In this document: one piece after another, positions 4,767-10,392 of the stretch | Layout: each line of letters begins with the position of its first letter | Position numbering within the stretch: the first letter of the stretch is position 1 | DNA from: Baffinella frigidus | Lineage: Eukaryota; Cryptophyceae; Cryptomonadales; Baffinellaceae | Assembly (NCBI GenBank): GCA_026770585.1 | Contig: MU646476.1 | Location: forward strand, 435,332 to 446,108 | DNA: 10,777 nt | Direction of reading: 5' to 3' | Notes under the pieces: generated by a model | Told to the model about the DNA's origin: nothing | Seen by the model: the letters and a program-made list of their open reading frames with translations, nothing else | Databases searched by the model: none | Translations under genes and position numbers: made by a program

Positions 4767-5280
4767 TCGGGGGTCTCGAGCCGCCTGAAGTGTTTGAGGA
4801 CTGAGTTGTGCGGAAGGAGTCCTGCCACACGGTGGACTACGGACCTTTCATCAAAAGTCAACTTACCCTGTGGGCAGTCAACTTGAAAAAAATCCTGATG
4901 CAAAGTTGGTCACGTCACCGCTGACTACGCGGGAGAGCTACATGTCATTTTACGCCCTGCGTCTGTCTATTATTTCCCCTTGAAATCGGCAAAAGTTGCT
5001 GGAAATGCCCACAAATAATTGACTTTGAGCCTGCCGGTAACCGCAAGATATGCTTTCCGGTTGCCTAGATAAGACACCTACCCCTCCCCCGTAGAAATGT
5101 AGGGGTCTCGAAAGCCTCGTAGCCCACCGCGTCGGGCGCAGGCACACATAGATGTCCGCTTGGTGGTTTCGGCGTTTACTATCACACGGCGTGCCTCCTC
5201 CCACGTTTCCCCGAGATGCGCGAGTAGACGCGCATCTCGTGTCGTGTCTACTCGCGCCCAAGTGCCTGCGGAGGAGGAGG
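4767..5280. other. Gene-free stretch; interlocked hairpins at 5212-5257
   Basis: An open frame on the minus strand (4950-5261) has no recognisable motif or splice context, and I do not call it. CGAGATGCGCG (5212-5222) pairs with CGCGCATCTCG (5229-5239). The overlapping GCGCGAGTAGAC (5218-5229) pairs with GTCTACTCGCGC (5246-5257). The two stems cannot form together. Confidence 0.55.
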
Positions 5281-5281
5281 C

Positions 5282-5352
5282 TTTAGGGTTTAGGGTTTAA
5301 GGTTTAGGGTTTAGGGTTTAGGGTTGAGGTTTTAGGGTGTAGGGTGTAGGGC
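5282..5352 (-). repeat. Interstitial telomere-like repeat, G-rich orientation
   Basis: Consecutive TTTAGGG units with variants TTTAAGG, TTGAGG, TTTTAGGG, TGTAGGG. The orientation is opposite to intron 2 and to the blocks near 9733 and 10140. Confidence 0.92.
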
Positions 5353-5517
5353 GGAAGAGGTGGGGGGCAGCGTTTAACGACCCAGACCGAGGGGGGGGGG
5401 GCGGCCCATACAAAGGGCTCCAAGGGTGAGTCCTATATCGAGGTTCCATTCTGTGATCACAGGGGGGCACTTTGGGGTCGCAAGCGCCCAGCGTACAGGC
5501 AGACGGTGTGTGGTGTA

Positions 5518-5739
5518 CAGGGGTACCTCGCTCATAAGAAACGCCCCCCCCCCCCCTAGGGACCACCATAGGGCCCTAGGCATGGGCCGACTGTAGGGTC
5601 CTAGGGGGGGCGCGGTTTCGTATCCCTTAAGTGGCCAGCCGGTCAAAATTGACCCGCAAGAGGTGCTAGGCAGGTCCTAGGGCCCTACAGTAGGGCGTAT
5701 GCGCCTACTGGCCACTTAGGGGATAAGCGAGGTACCCTG
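5518..5739 (+). mobile_element. Family B element, copy B5, split by A5
   Basis: Starts after TA (5516-5517) with CAGGGGTACCTCGC and runs through TAGGGTCCTAGGGGGGGC to GCGGTTTC. Family A element A5 interrupts it, and it resumes after A5 as AGCGAGGTACCCTG. About five bases of family B (TTATG) are not accounted for at the junction. Confidence 0.87.
5621..5725 (-). mobile_element. Family A element, copy A5, inserted in B5
   Basis: 105 bp from TATCCCTTAAGTGGCC to GGCCACTTAGGGGATA. The central hairpin is GGTCAAAATTGACC. It lies inside the right arm of B5, the reverse nesting of B4 in A4. Confidence 0.92.
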
Positions 5740-5750
5740 CAACCAGTCGC

Positions 5751-5787
5751 TGATGGTCAAACAGGGTGGCTTGAAGTTTGACCATCA
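5751..5787. repeat. Perfect 12-bp hairpin
   Basis: TGATGGTCAAAC (5751-5762) and GTTTGACCATCA (5776-5787) with a 13-nt loop. Related GTTGACCATCAACGG and GTTGATGAACCATCAACG words occur at 1967 and 802. Confidence 0.7.
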
Positions 5788-5818
5788 CCCCCACGCGCCT
5801 AAAGGAGGCGCTCTTTAT

Positions 5819-5930
5819 CTATCAAGCCCCACCCCGCTTCTTGTTCTATCAAGCTTCTTTTTCTATCAAGCCCCCCCCCCCAAGAGCCCCCCCACTCTTG
5901 GGGGGGGGGGCTTGATAGTGGGGGGGACTT
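5819..5930. repeat. CTATCAAG motif array with poly-C/poly-G palindrome
   Basis: CTATCAAG occurs at 5819, 5846 and 5863, and the inverted CTTGATAG at 5911 and 5928. Units 5863-5918 form one palindrome: CTATCAAG, a C run, CAAGAG, a short loop, CTCTTG, a G run, CTTGATAG. It abuts the next foldback element. Confidence 0.8.
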
Positions 5931-5932
5931 GA

Positions 5933-6099
5933 TAGAGCGCTTGCGGGAAAACTTGGCCGATTTTAACGAGAAATGTTTTCAGAAATTCAGAGCTTTTGTA
6001 CCAGGACGTGACATGAAACCGGTCCATCTAAACGATTCTGGTACAAATTCTGAAAACATTTCTCGTTGAAATCGGCCAAGTTTTCCCGCAAGCGCTCTA
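5933..6099. mobile_element. Foldback element C, TA to TA, arms of more than 50 bp
   Basis: Left arm from TAGAGCGCTTGCGGGAAAAC to TGTTTTCAGAA (5933-5984) pairs with 6048-6099 with one visible mismatch (TTTTAACG against TTTCAACG). After a 13-bp extra piece on the left, TTTGTACCAG (5995-6004) pairs with CTGGTACAAA (6038-6047). Both ends are TA. Non-coding MITE-like unit, possibly recent. Confidence 0.85.
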
Positions 6100-6345
6100 C
6101 AGGGACTCCTCGAAATCAAGGTCCCGCATCGTTGGTCGGGAGGTCTGTGCTAACAAACACATTCCTCCCGCATTCTCTTACCACGCCAGATTGCAGGAGG
6201 GGGTTAAGTTTTTAAAACCGTATGTGGATACGGGCGTCAACTTTTGAAAACCTTGCCTTGAGGAGGAATTGACTTTTGGCGACCCCTTCCAAGAATCTGG
6301 CGTGGTACAAGATGCGGGACCTTGGTTCCGGCACGCCTCGGTCAA
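6100..6345. other. Gene-free stretch
   Basis: No coding region, RNA or complete repeat recognised. The words AACTTTTGAAAAC (6239) and TTGACTTTTG (6269) recur at 6767 and 6797. Confidence 0.5.
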
Positions 6346-6437
6346 TTATCAACGGGCGAATAATCGCCCGTGGAAGCCCTAGACAGGTCCTAGGGCCCTA
6401 CGGTAGGACGTATGAGCCTACTGGTCACTTAAGGGAT
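6346..6437 (-). mobile_element. Family A element, copy A7, left end lost
   Basis: Hairpin CGGGCGAATAATCGCCCG, then CTAGACAGGTCCTAGGGCCC, TACGGTAGGACGTATGAGCC, and the right end TACTGGTCACTTAAGGGATA. It belongs with A6 by its AATAAT hairpin. The left terminus is not recognisable. Confidence 0.8.
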
Positions 6438-6929
6438 ATTGTAGAAATGGGCTCCGCGCGGAATCGAGGCCAGGTCGAATCGAGGTCAGGAATTCCACAA
6501 AACGAAGTGGTATGCTATCTGGGGCCCAGATAGCGTTCTCTGATGTTTCTACGAAAGCGAGAGGGCGCAGCTGTGAGAGGCTGGAATCCCGCTACTGCAT
6601 GCTTTCGACACAACGCTGTCAAACGCTGCCCCTAAACCCTAAACCCCACCCCCCTGGACAGGCGCACCTGCGAGAGGCTAGAACCACGCCAGGCCCTTGG
6701 GTGGGGTATTCCAGGGGCGCCCTTGGAGCCATTGGGGCGCCCTTGGAGCCCTTTCCCTATGCCGATTGACTTTTGAAAACAGTTTTCCCTTGAAAAAATG
6801 ACTTTTGAATTACCCCCCCCTCCAGCCCTGCGTGGTCCCGCAGCTGCATGTCTTCACGCAAAAAAACTCGCCGACATGTTATTTCCACAACGGCGAGATA
6901 TTTCCACCAAGGCGAGAGGGCGCACCTGA
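6438..6929. repeat. Gene-free stretch with short repeats
   Basis: It holds a perfect hairpin GCTATCTGGG-G-CCCAGATAGC (6514-6534), a short telomere-like piece CCCTAAACCCTAAACCCC (6630-6647), a 17-bp tandem GGGGCGCCCTTGGAGCC (6714-6730 and 6734-6750), and copies of a dispersed unit around GAGGGCGCACCTGTGAGAGG (about 6560-6590, 6661-6685, 6915-6932; also 7031-7053). No gene seen. Confidence 0.6.
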
Positions 6930-7009
6930 GAGGACCACCATAGGGCCCTAGGCATAGGCCTACTGTAGGGTCCTAGGGGGGGCAGTTTCTTATGAGCGAG
7001 GTACCCCCG
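6930..7009 (+). mobile_element. Family B element, copy B6, 5' truncated
   Basis: GAGGACCACCATAGGGCCCT, AGGCATAGGCCTACTGTAGG, then the right end TTATGAGCGAGGTACCCCCG followed by TA. The left third, including the terminal repeat, is absent; GCGCACCTGA is joined instead. Confidence 0.85.
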
Positions 7010-7441
7010 TAGAGTTTAGGGTATAGGGATTACCTGTGAGAGGCTGGAATCCCGGTGCCGCAGAGCCTGCATCGACGCGCCCAGCCGCGCCTGTCCAGTC
7101 ACGGGGGTTGAGACCTTCATTAGTCAACCACCGAGGCTCGTCACCTGTCTGACCGAGGCTCGTCACCTGTCCGACCGAGGCTCACAGGGTTGAGGGTTGA
7201 GGGTTGAGGGTTGAGGGTTCACGGGGTGCAGGGTTCAGCGCCTGCATCGATGCGCCCAGCCGTGCCTGTCCAGGCAAGGGGTTCAGGTTTACGGTTCAGG
7301 CTCCCCACGGTTGAAGGTTTACGGTCCAGGCTCCCCACGCACACGCTGGTTCAGGCTCCCCACGCACACGCTCCCCCCGGTTTAAGGTTTACGGCTCAGG
7401 CTCCCCATGCACATGCTGACTTCGGTGCCTTCATATGTCAA
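7010..7441. repeat. Mixed tandem-repeat region
   Basis: Contains (i) a 34-bp direct repeat GCCTGCATCGACGCGCCCAG + CCGCGCCTGTCCAG at 7065-7098 and 7240-7273 with two mismatches; (ii) a 22-bp tandem GACCGAGGCTCGTCACCTGT at about 7130-7187; (iii) GGTTGAG heptamers at 7186-7220; (iv) tandem units with GGTTTACGG and TCAGGCTCCCCACGCACACG at 7285-7420. Its open frames come from these repeats and are not called genes. Confidence 0.75.
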
Positions 7442-7545
7442 CATCCCTAAGTGAGGAGGGGGTCAAAAGTGAGCCCGAAGAGGTCCTAGGCAGGTCCTAG
7501 GGCCCTACGGTAGGGCGTGCGGGCCTACTCGCTGCTTACGGGATG
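7442..7545 (-). mobile_element. Family A element, copy A8, diverged
   Basis: CATCCCTAAGTGAGG to GCTGCTTACGGGATG. The interior keeps AGGTCCTAGGCAGGTCCTAG, GGCCCTACGGTAGGGCGT and GGCCTAC. The most diverged full-length copy; its terminal TA pairs are CA/TG. Confidence 0.82.
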
Positions 7546-7805
7546 TCCGAAACAACTGTAGCACACAGACGACACGGGGCGGTCCACCTCCAGCGCGAGG
7601 CCTCGTTATGGTGCGGGGTTAACTCAGGCAGAACTGGGATGCGGCGAGGCGTGTGACCTGTGAGGAAGGAGTCCTGGACGGGCCCGCCTCGGGCGGGAGA
7701 AGAAGTCATTTATGTAGACTTTAGACATGAGCCTATTTCGGGGGAAACCTCGCACACGACCCCCCTGGGCGGAAACGTTGGCCTGCACAACCTCGTGTCA
7801 TCCCC
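7546..7805. other. Gene-free stretch with weak copies of the minus-strand exon repeat
   Basis: GGGGCGGTCCACCTCC (about 7576) and CTGGGCGGAAACGTTGGCCTG with CACAACCTCGTG (about 7766-7798) resemble the donor end of the minus-strand exon at 8284-8391 (CTGGGCGGTGACTTTGGCCT). Both are too degraded to be exons. GTGAGGAAGGAGTCCTGGACG near 7661 is related to the inverted repeat at 1366-1444. Confidence 0.45.
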
Positions 7806-7909
7806 CATCCCTTAAGTGGCCAGCGGGTCAAAGACGACCCGGAGAGGTCCTAGGCTGACCCTAGGACCCTACGGTAGGGCGTATGAGCCTACTGGGCACT
7901 TGAGGGATA
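7806..7909 (-). mobile_element. Family A element, copy A9
   Basis: CATCCCTTAAGTGGCC to GGGCACTTGAGGGATA. Hairpin CGGGTCAAAGACGACCCG. Interior AGGTCCTAGGCTGACCCTAG, GACCCTACGGTAGGGCGTAT. Immediately followed by GCAAACAGAC, the same bases that follow A10. Confidence 0.88.
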
Positions 7910-7940
7910 GCAAACAGACAACACGGCGCGGGGGGGGGTC

Positions 7941-8012
7941 CTCCTGGGCGGTGACTTTGGCCTGGACAAGCTCGTCGGCTGAAAGCTGCTGTTTTCGTAG
8001 AGCGCTCGCAGG
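7941..8012 (-). pseudogene. Damaged copy of the minus-strand repeat exon
   Basis: Reads QLSADELVQAKVTAQE on the minus strand, identical over these residues to the exon at 8284-8391. Two faults show: a 4-bp loss after CTCTACGAAAACA shifts the frame relative to the upstream half, and the donor GAG|GTGAAC is changed to GAG|GACCCC. The conserved protein end suggests recent duplication. It is followed at lower coordinates by GTTTGC and A9, as the 8284 copy is by GTTTGC and A10. Confidence 0.6.
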
Positions 8013-8085
8013 CTCTACGGGTACAGAGAGCAGCGCCAAGAGCATGGTCTCGCCAAAATGGCGAGGCCAACGTTGGATGGAAGCA

Positions 8086-8145
8086 GCGCTAGAGCCCCCC
8101 GAACCTGTCACCATCAAGCAGGAGGCGGCTCACCTCGTCGCATCC
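8086..8145 (+). pseudogene. Opposite-strand relative of the repeat exon start
   Basis: On the plus strand GAGCCCCCCGAACCTGTCAC, CATCAAGCAGGAGGCGGCTC reads EPPEPVTIKQEAAHLVAS. It resembles the minus-strand context TLKQAAAEQT (8405-8376) and the EPLK stretch before it. An inverted, degraded copy is likely; a chance match over such Ala/Glu-rich codons is possible. Confidence 0.3.
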
Positions 8146-8147
8146 CA

Positions 8148-8252
8148 TATCCCTTAAGTGCCCAGTAGGCTCATACGCCCTACCGTATGGCCCTAGGACC
8201 TGCCTAGGACCTCTGGGCGGTCAAATTTGACCGCCTGGCCACTTAAGGGATA
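8148..8252 (+). mobile_element. Family A element, copy A10 (105 bp, near consensus)
   Basis: TATCCCTTAAGTGCCCAGTA to GGCCACTTAAGGGATA, hairpin GGCGGTCAAATTTGACCGCC fully paired. One interior change (CCGTATGGCCC). Opposite orientation to A9, 239 bp away. Confidence 0.9.
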
Positions 8253-8283
8253 GCAAACAGACGAATGCGGCGGGGCGGTTCAC

Positions 8284-8391
8284 CTCCTGGGCGGTGACTT
8301 TGGCCTGGACAAGCTCGTCGGCTGAGAGCTGGGCCTTGTTCTCGTAGAGCGTGTGCGCCATCGATTCGATCATTGTTTGCTCCGCCGCCGC
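8284..8391 (-). CDS. Candidate internal exon of an unrecognised Ala/Gln/Glu-rich protein (36 codons)
   Basis: Minus-strand exon, 108 nt, phase 0 at both ends: acceptor AAGCAG|GCG, donor CAGGAG|GTGAAC. It reads AAAEQTMIESMAHTLYENKA then QLSADELVQAKVTAQE, without stops, with G or C at 30 of 36 third positions like the HADHA exons. Hydrophobic and charged residues alternate as in a helical or coiled-coil segment; no cysteines, no Gly-Pro breaks. I do not recognise the family. Support for coding comes from the copy at 7941-8012, which keeps the last 16 residues, and from four partial copies of its first half at 8529-9050. Being a multiple of three, it could be duplicated or skipped without a frame change. 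Connection to the exons at 9621 and 10360 is inference. Confidence 0.5.
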
Positions 8392-8443
8392 CTGCTTGAG
8401 GGTTCAACGCTTCAGGGGCTCTAGCTCTGCCTTTGTCTATTTG

Positions 8444-8488
8444 CTCTCTGCCAACGAGGCCATGCAGGCCAAAGTCGCCGCCGAGGAG
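8444..8488 (+). pseudogene. Inverted copy of the repeat-exon end, plus strand
   Basis: Plus-strand reading LSANEAMQAKVAAEE followed by GTCACC matches the minus-strand exon end LSADELVQAKVTAQE followed by GTGAAC. Both protein and donor position are kept, so the two form an imperfect inverted repeat around 8340-8440. No upstream half of the exon accompanies it on this strand. Confidence 0.45.
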
Positions 8489-8528
8489 GTCACCCCCCCC
8501 GCCAAGCTATCTTTTTTCTACAGAGGGT

Positions 8529-9050
8529 GCCATCGAGTCGATCATTGTTTGCTCCGCCGCCGCCTGCGTCAACGTCACCTCGTCAACGCCAAAGTTAACT
8601 CGTCAAAGCCAACTCGTCATTGCCCTGCCCCAGTCCGGGAGCAGCTTCGAGTCGATCGACGTTTGCTCCGCCGCCGCCTGTTTGACGGATTACCGTTCAC
8701 GGGTCATCGGTGCTGGCTCTGATTCAGTCTCTGTGGCCTCGTGGGTGCTTTCGGCTGCCGCGCCCTCTAGACCTAGGACCCTACGGTAGGAAACCCGTAG
8801 GGCCATAGGGGGGTTCCTACGGATAAGGCTCCCGCACGGTCTTCTAGCTCTGCCTCTTTCTGTCTATTTGGGCACACCGGTTTGGTGCGCCCGGGCTCTT
8901 CTCTGCTCCAAAATTGACAGCGTGTGCGCCATCGAGTCGATCAACGTGTGCTCAGCCGCCTCCTGTTCTCAAGTCAACTCGTCAACTTACTGCTCTGCCT
9001 CAGTCCGGGACTCGCGTCGAGTCGATCAACGTTTGCTCAGCCGCCTCCTC
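8529..9050 (-). pseudogene. Four partial copies of the repeat-exon first half
   Basis: Core copies at 8529-8567 (AAAEQTMIDSMAPS), 8645-8681 (AAAEQTSIDSK), 8928-8965 (EAAEHTLIDSMAHTL) and 9015-9050 (EAAEQTLIDST), all read on the minus strand. Each is preceded by AG (CGCAG, AACAG, CGGAG) or degraded sequence. The conserved second half with the donor is missing and stops follow soon (for example ...VEKR stop after the 8529 copy). Between them lie repeated GTTGACGAGTTGAC-type words and CCCGGACTG. I read this as an expanded and decaying exon array; some copies could still be alternative exons. Confidence 0.5.
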
Positions 9051-9214
9051 CGTGATGGTTCAAGCTTCAGAGGCTCTGGCTCGGCCTTTGTCTATTCGGG
9101 CAAAGCACTTTGGTGAGACCTTGCTGGTTGGAGCTGCTCCGTGTTGTTCATCGGTGCTAGCTCTGATTCAGTCTATGTGGCCTCGAGGGTGCTTTCGGCT
9201 GCCGCACCCTCTAG
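8705..9214 (-). repeat. 66-bp direct repeat inside the exon array
   Basis: 8705-8770 and 9149-9214 (offset 444) differ at about four positions. On the minus strand they read EGAAAESTHEATETESE and EGAAAESTLEAT-stop. This again gives an Ala/Glu-rich heptad-like peptide, so the duplicated block probably came from the same coding repeat. The stop in the second copy argues that it is no longer coding. Confidence 0.6.
8771..8822 (-). repeat. Short palindromic element, family F, copy 2
   Basis: ACCTAGGACCCTACGGTAGG, AAACCCGTAGGGCCATAGGG, GGGTTCCTACGG. Reverse complement of the unit at 320-373 with a few changes. It sits directly at the end of the 66-bp repeat copy (CCCTCTAG|ACCTAGG), where the other copy continues with CGCTGTCTCAG. 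Confidence 0.65.
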
Positions 9215-9233
9215 CGCTGTCTCAGTCTATTTA

Positions 9234-9341
9234 CAGCATACGAGAACAATGAGCATGTTTCAACGTCAACTCGTCGACGTATTCGAGCGCTGCCTCCGTC
9301 GATTTGGCCTCACTATTTTGGTGGGACCATGCTCTTTCCTT
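9234..9341 (-). CDS. Possible coding segment, minus strand (uncertain)
   Basis: After TTGCAG (a possible acceptor, 9342-9347) the minus strand stays open for 36 codons, with NSEAKSTEAALEYVDELTLK in the middle, then a TAA at 9231-9233. Residue make-up (Ala, Glu, Lys, Leu) matches the neighbouring repeat exons, and GTCGACGAGTTGACG is the same word found between those repeats. No convincing donor is seen. It may be a decayed exon. Confidence 0.3.
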
Positions 9342-9360
9342 CTGCAAAGTTGAAGGATGT

Positions 9361-9620
9361 GTAGCGCAAGCGCAGCACGTCAACTTGAGAATAGGCAGGC
9401 AACCCGACTGAGCCAGAGCTAGGGGTCACGGTTCGAAGCGCACCCCCACACTCTGACTGTCAGAGTTACCCACACACCGGCGGCACAGGGGAGACCAGCC
9501 TCGAGTGCCTCGTCTGAAAACACATTCAGAGCAGAACCTCCAGTACAAAAGGCACCCAAAACGCTTTTATGGCGAGCCCAGATTTTCTCTGGCAGAGCTA
9601 GGTGGTGTGGAGGGGTGCAC
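9361..9620. other. Stretch without recognised gene
   Basis: Lies between the minus-strand candidate exons. GGTTCGAAGCG at 9430 is a poor B-box match without tRNA structure. A plus-strand open frame (9505-9732) is the antisense of the 9621-9710 exon plus unsupported sequence. Confidence 0.5.
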
Positions 9621-9710
9621 CTGGGGGTTGGCCGTCTTCTCCCCAGCCTTCGCGCGCGCCTTGGCGGCCGCGCGCTTCACCCCCGCGATCTTCGCCTGCA
9701 ACTGCGCCTC
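9621..9710 (-). CDS. Candidate internal exon, Ala/Lys-rich (30 codons)
   Basis: Minus-strand exon of exactly 90 nt, phase 0. A branch-point-like CTAAC lies about 20 nt upstream of the acceptor TGGGCAG|GAG, and the donor is CCCCAG|GTGCAC. It reads EAQLQAKIAGVKRAAAKARA then KAGEKTANPQ, with 29 of 30 third positions G or C. The run of Lys, Arg and Ala suggests a basic helical segment, perhaps nucleic-acid binding or a linker; no family recognised. The frame is also open a little upstream of the acceptor (GRLGQ), and two degraded copies (9859-9909, 10048-10086) contain an equivalent RL(Q/EQ) stretch, so the true 5' boundary may differ. Confidence 0.52.
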
Positions 9711-9732
9711 CTGCCCAAGCCGTCCGCGTTAG

Positions 9733-9838
9733 AAAACCCTCAACCCTAAACAAGTAAACCCTCAACCCTAAACAAGTAAACCCTCAACCCCAAACAGTAA
9801 ATCGATCGGTAAACCCAACCTCGTAAACCTTCAACCCT
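9733..9838 (+). repeat. Telomere-like repeat block, C-rich orientation
   Basis: AACCCTCAACCCTAAACAAG repeated three times with a period of about 28 bp, then weaker units to ACCTTCAACCCTAC. Lies in what would be the intron before the 9621-9710 exon. Confidence 0.85.
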
Positions 9839-9858
9839 ACACACCGCCAAGGACTACA

Positions 9859-9909
9859 CCCGATCTTTGCCGGCAACTGCGCGTCCTGCAGGCGGGCCAC
9901 GCCCTCTTT
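9859..9909 (-). pseudogene. Copy of the 9621-9710 exon start
   Basis: Minus strand reads KEGVARLQDAQLPAKIG, then GTGTAG, against RLGQEAQLQAKIAG in the better exon. CTGCAG|GAC keeps an AG at the same place. A short functional exon ending at the GTGTAG donor is possible, but its second half is not present. Confidence 0.42.
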
Positions 9910-10047
9910 TTAAAATGCCGGTTGTAGGCGCACGTCCAGGTTTGTACGGGGGTTGGTCACGTTCCCTGCCGGAAAGCGGCAGGCACGGCTGCAAGTCCCA
10001 CCAGGAATGCTGTACATTTATGTAAAAAGGCATTGGCGCGCCCTTTG

Positions 10048-10086
10048 CCTGCAGGCAAAGATTGCCTCCTGCTCAAGCCGTCCGCC
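10048..10086 (-). pseudogene. Second degraded copy of the same exon start
   Basis: Minus strand GGACGGCTTGAGCAGGAGGC reads GRLEQEA, matching GRLGQEA at 9724-9704 nearly base for base, then diverges (IFACRQRARQ). Flanking words also match (CGGACGGCTTGRGCAGGAGG). Confidence 0.5.
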
Positions 10087-10137
10087 AATCAGTATACCGA
10101 ATTTACTTTGTCAAGTAAATCCACCGCCAGCACCGAT

Positions 10138-10290
10138 CAGTAAATCCTAAAACCTGAACCCTAGCCCCCCAACTCTAAACCTAAGCCTGACCCTGAACCC
10201 TGAACCCTGAACCCTGAACCCTGAACTGAACCCTGAACCCTAAACCTAACCCCTACACCCCCAAACCCAAACACCTAAACCTAAGCCAAT
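10138..10290 (+). repeat. Telomere-like repeat block with CCCTGAA variants
   Basis: A chain of heptamers in C-rich orientation. CCCTGAA is repeated at least five times (about 10191-10235), flanked by CCTAAAA, CTCTAAAC and CCCTAAAC units. More pieces occur at 10426-10458 (C-rich) and 10512-10530 (G-rich). Confidence 0.88.
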
Positions 10291-10359
10291 CAAGAACCTA
10301 AGGCAGTCAGGCCGTACACCACAGGACTACAGTCAGCAAACCTTCTCGAAATAACCTAC

Positions 10360-10392
10360 CTCGGAAAGTTGAGAGCAGCCACTGCACGACAT
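10360..10392 (-). CDS. Possible first coding exon of the minus-strand gene (11 codons)
   Basis: ATG at 10392 in context AACATGTCG (A at -3), reading MSCSGCSQLSE, then the strongest donor in the region, GAG|GTAGGT. Length 33 nt, phase 0, compatible with the phase-0 exons at 9621-9710 and 8284-8391. The frame is also open upstream (RVSRFPDN), so this could instead be the end of an internal exon. Very short; support is only the donor, the phase and codon choice. Confidence 0.3.

Noticed and set aside
4950-5261. Minus-strand open frame of 103 codons
   Set aside because: No motif, no splice context, and it crosses the interlocked hairpins. Open frames of this length are expected in GC-rich DNA.
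5282-5352. True chromosome end
   Set aside because: The repeats are degenerate, short and flanked on both sides by ordinary sequence; other blocks run in the opposite direction.
6535-6562. Hammerhead ribozyme core (CTGATG ... CGAAA)
   Set aside because: The conserved CTGATGA is not complete and no stem II or III can be drawn around it.
7130-7420. CRISPR array
   Set aside because: Repeats are directly abutting or of unequal spacing, without unique spacers of constant length, and the genome is eukaryotic.
7816-8157. Plus-strand open frame of 113 codons
   Set aside because: Begins inside family A copy A9 and runs antisense to the minus-strand repeat-exon copy; only its last part has any relation to coding sequence, reported separately as a weak pseudogene fragment.
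8351-9252. Plus-strand open frames rich in CSAAA
   Set aside because: They are antisense of the AAAEQT/EAAEQT repeats. The minus-strand reading has splice sites and an intact peptide end; the plus reading has neither.
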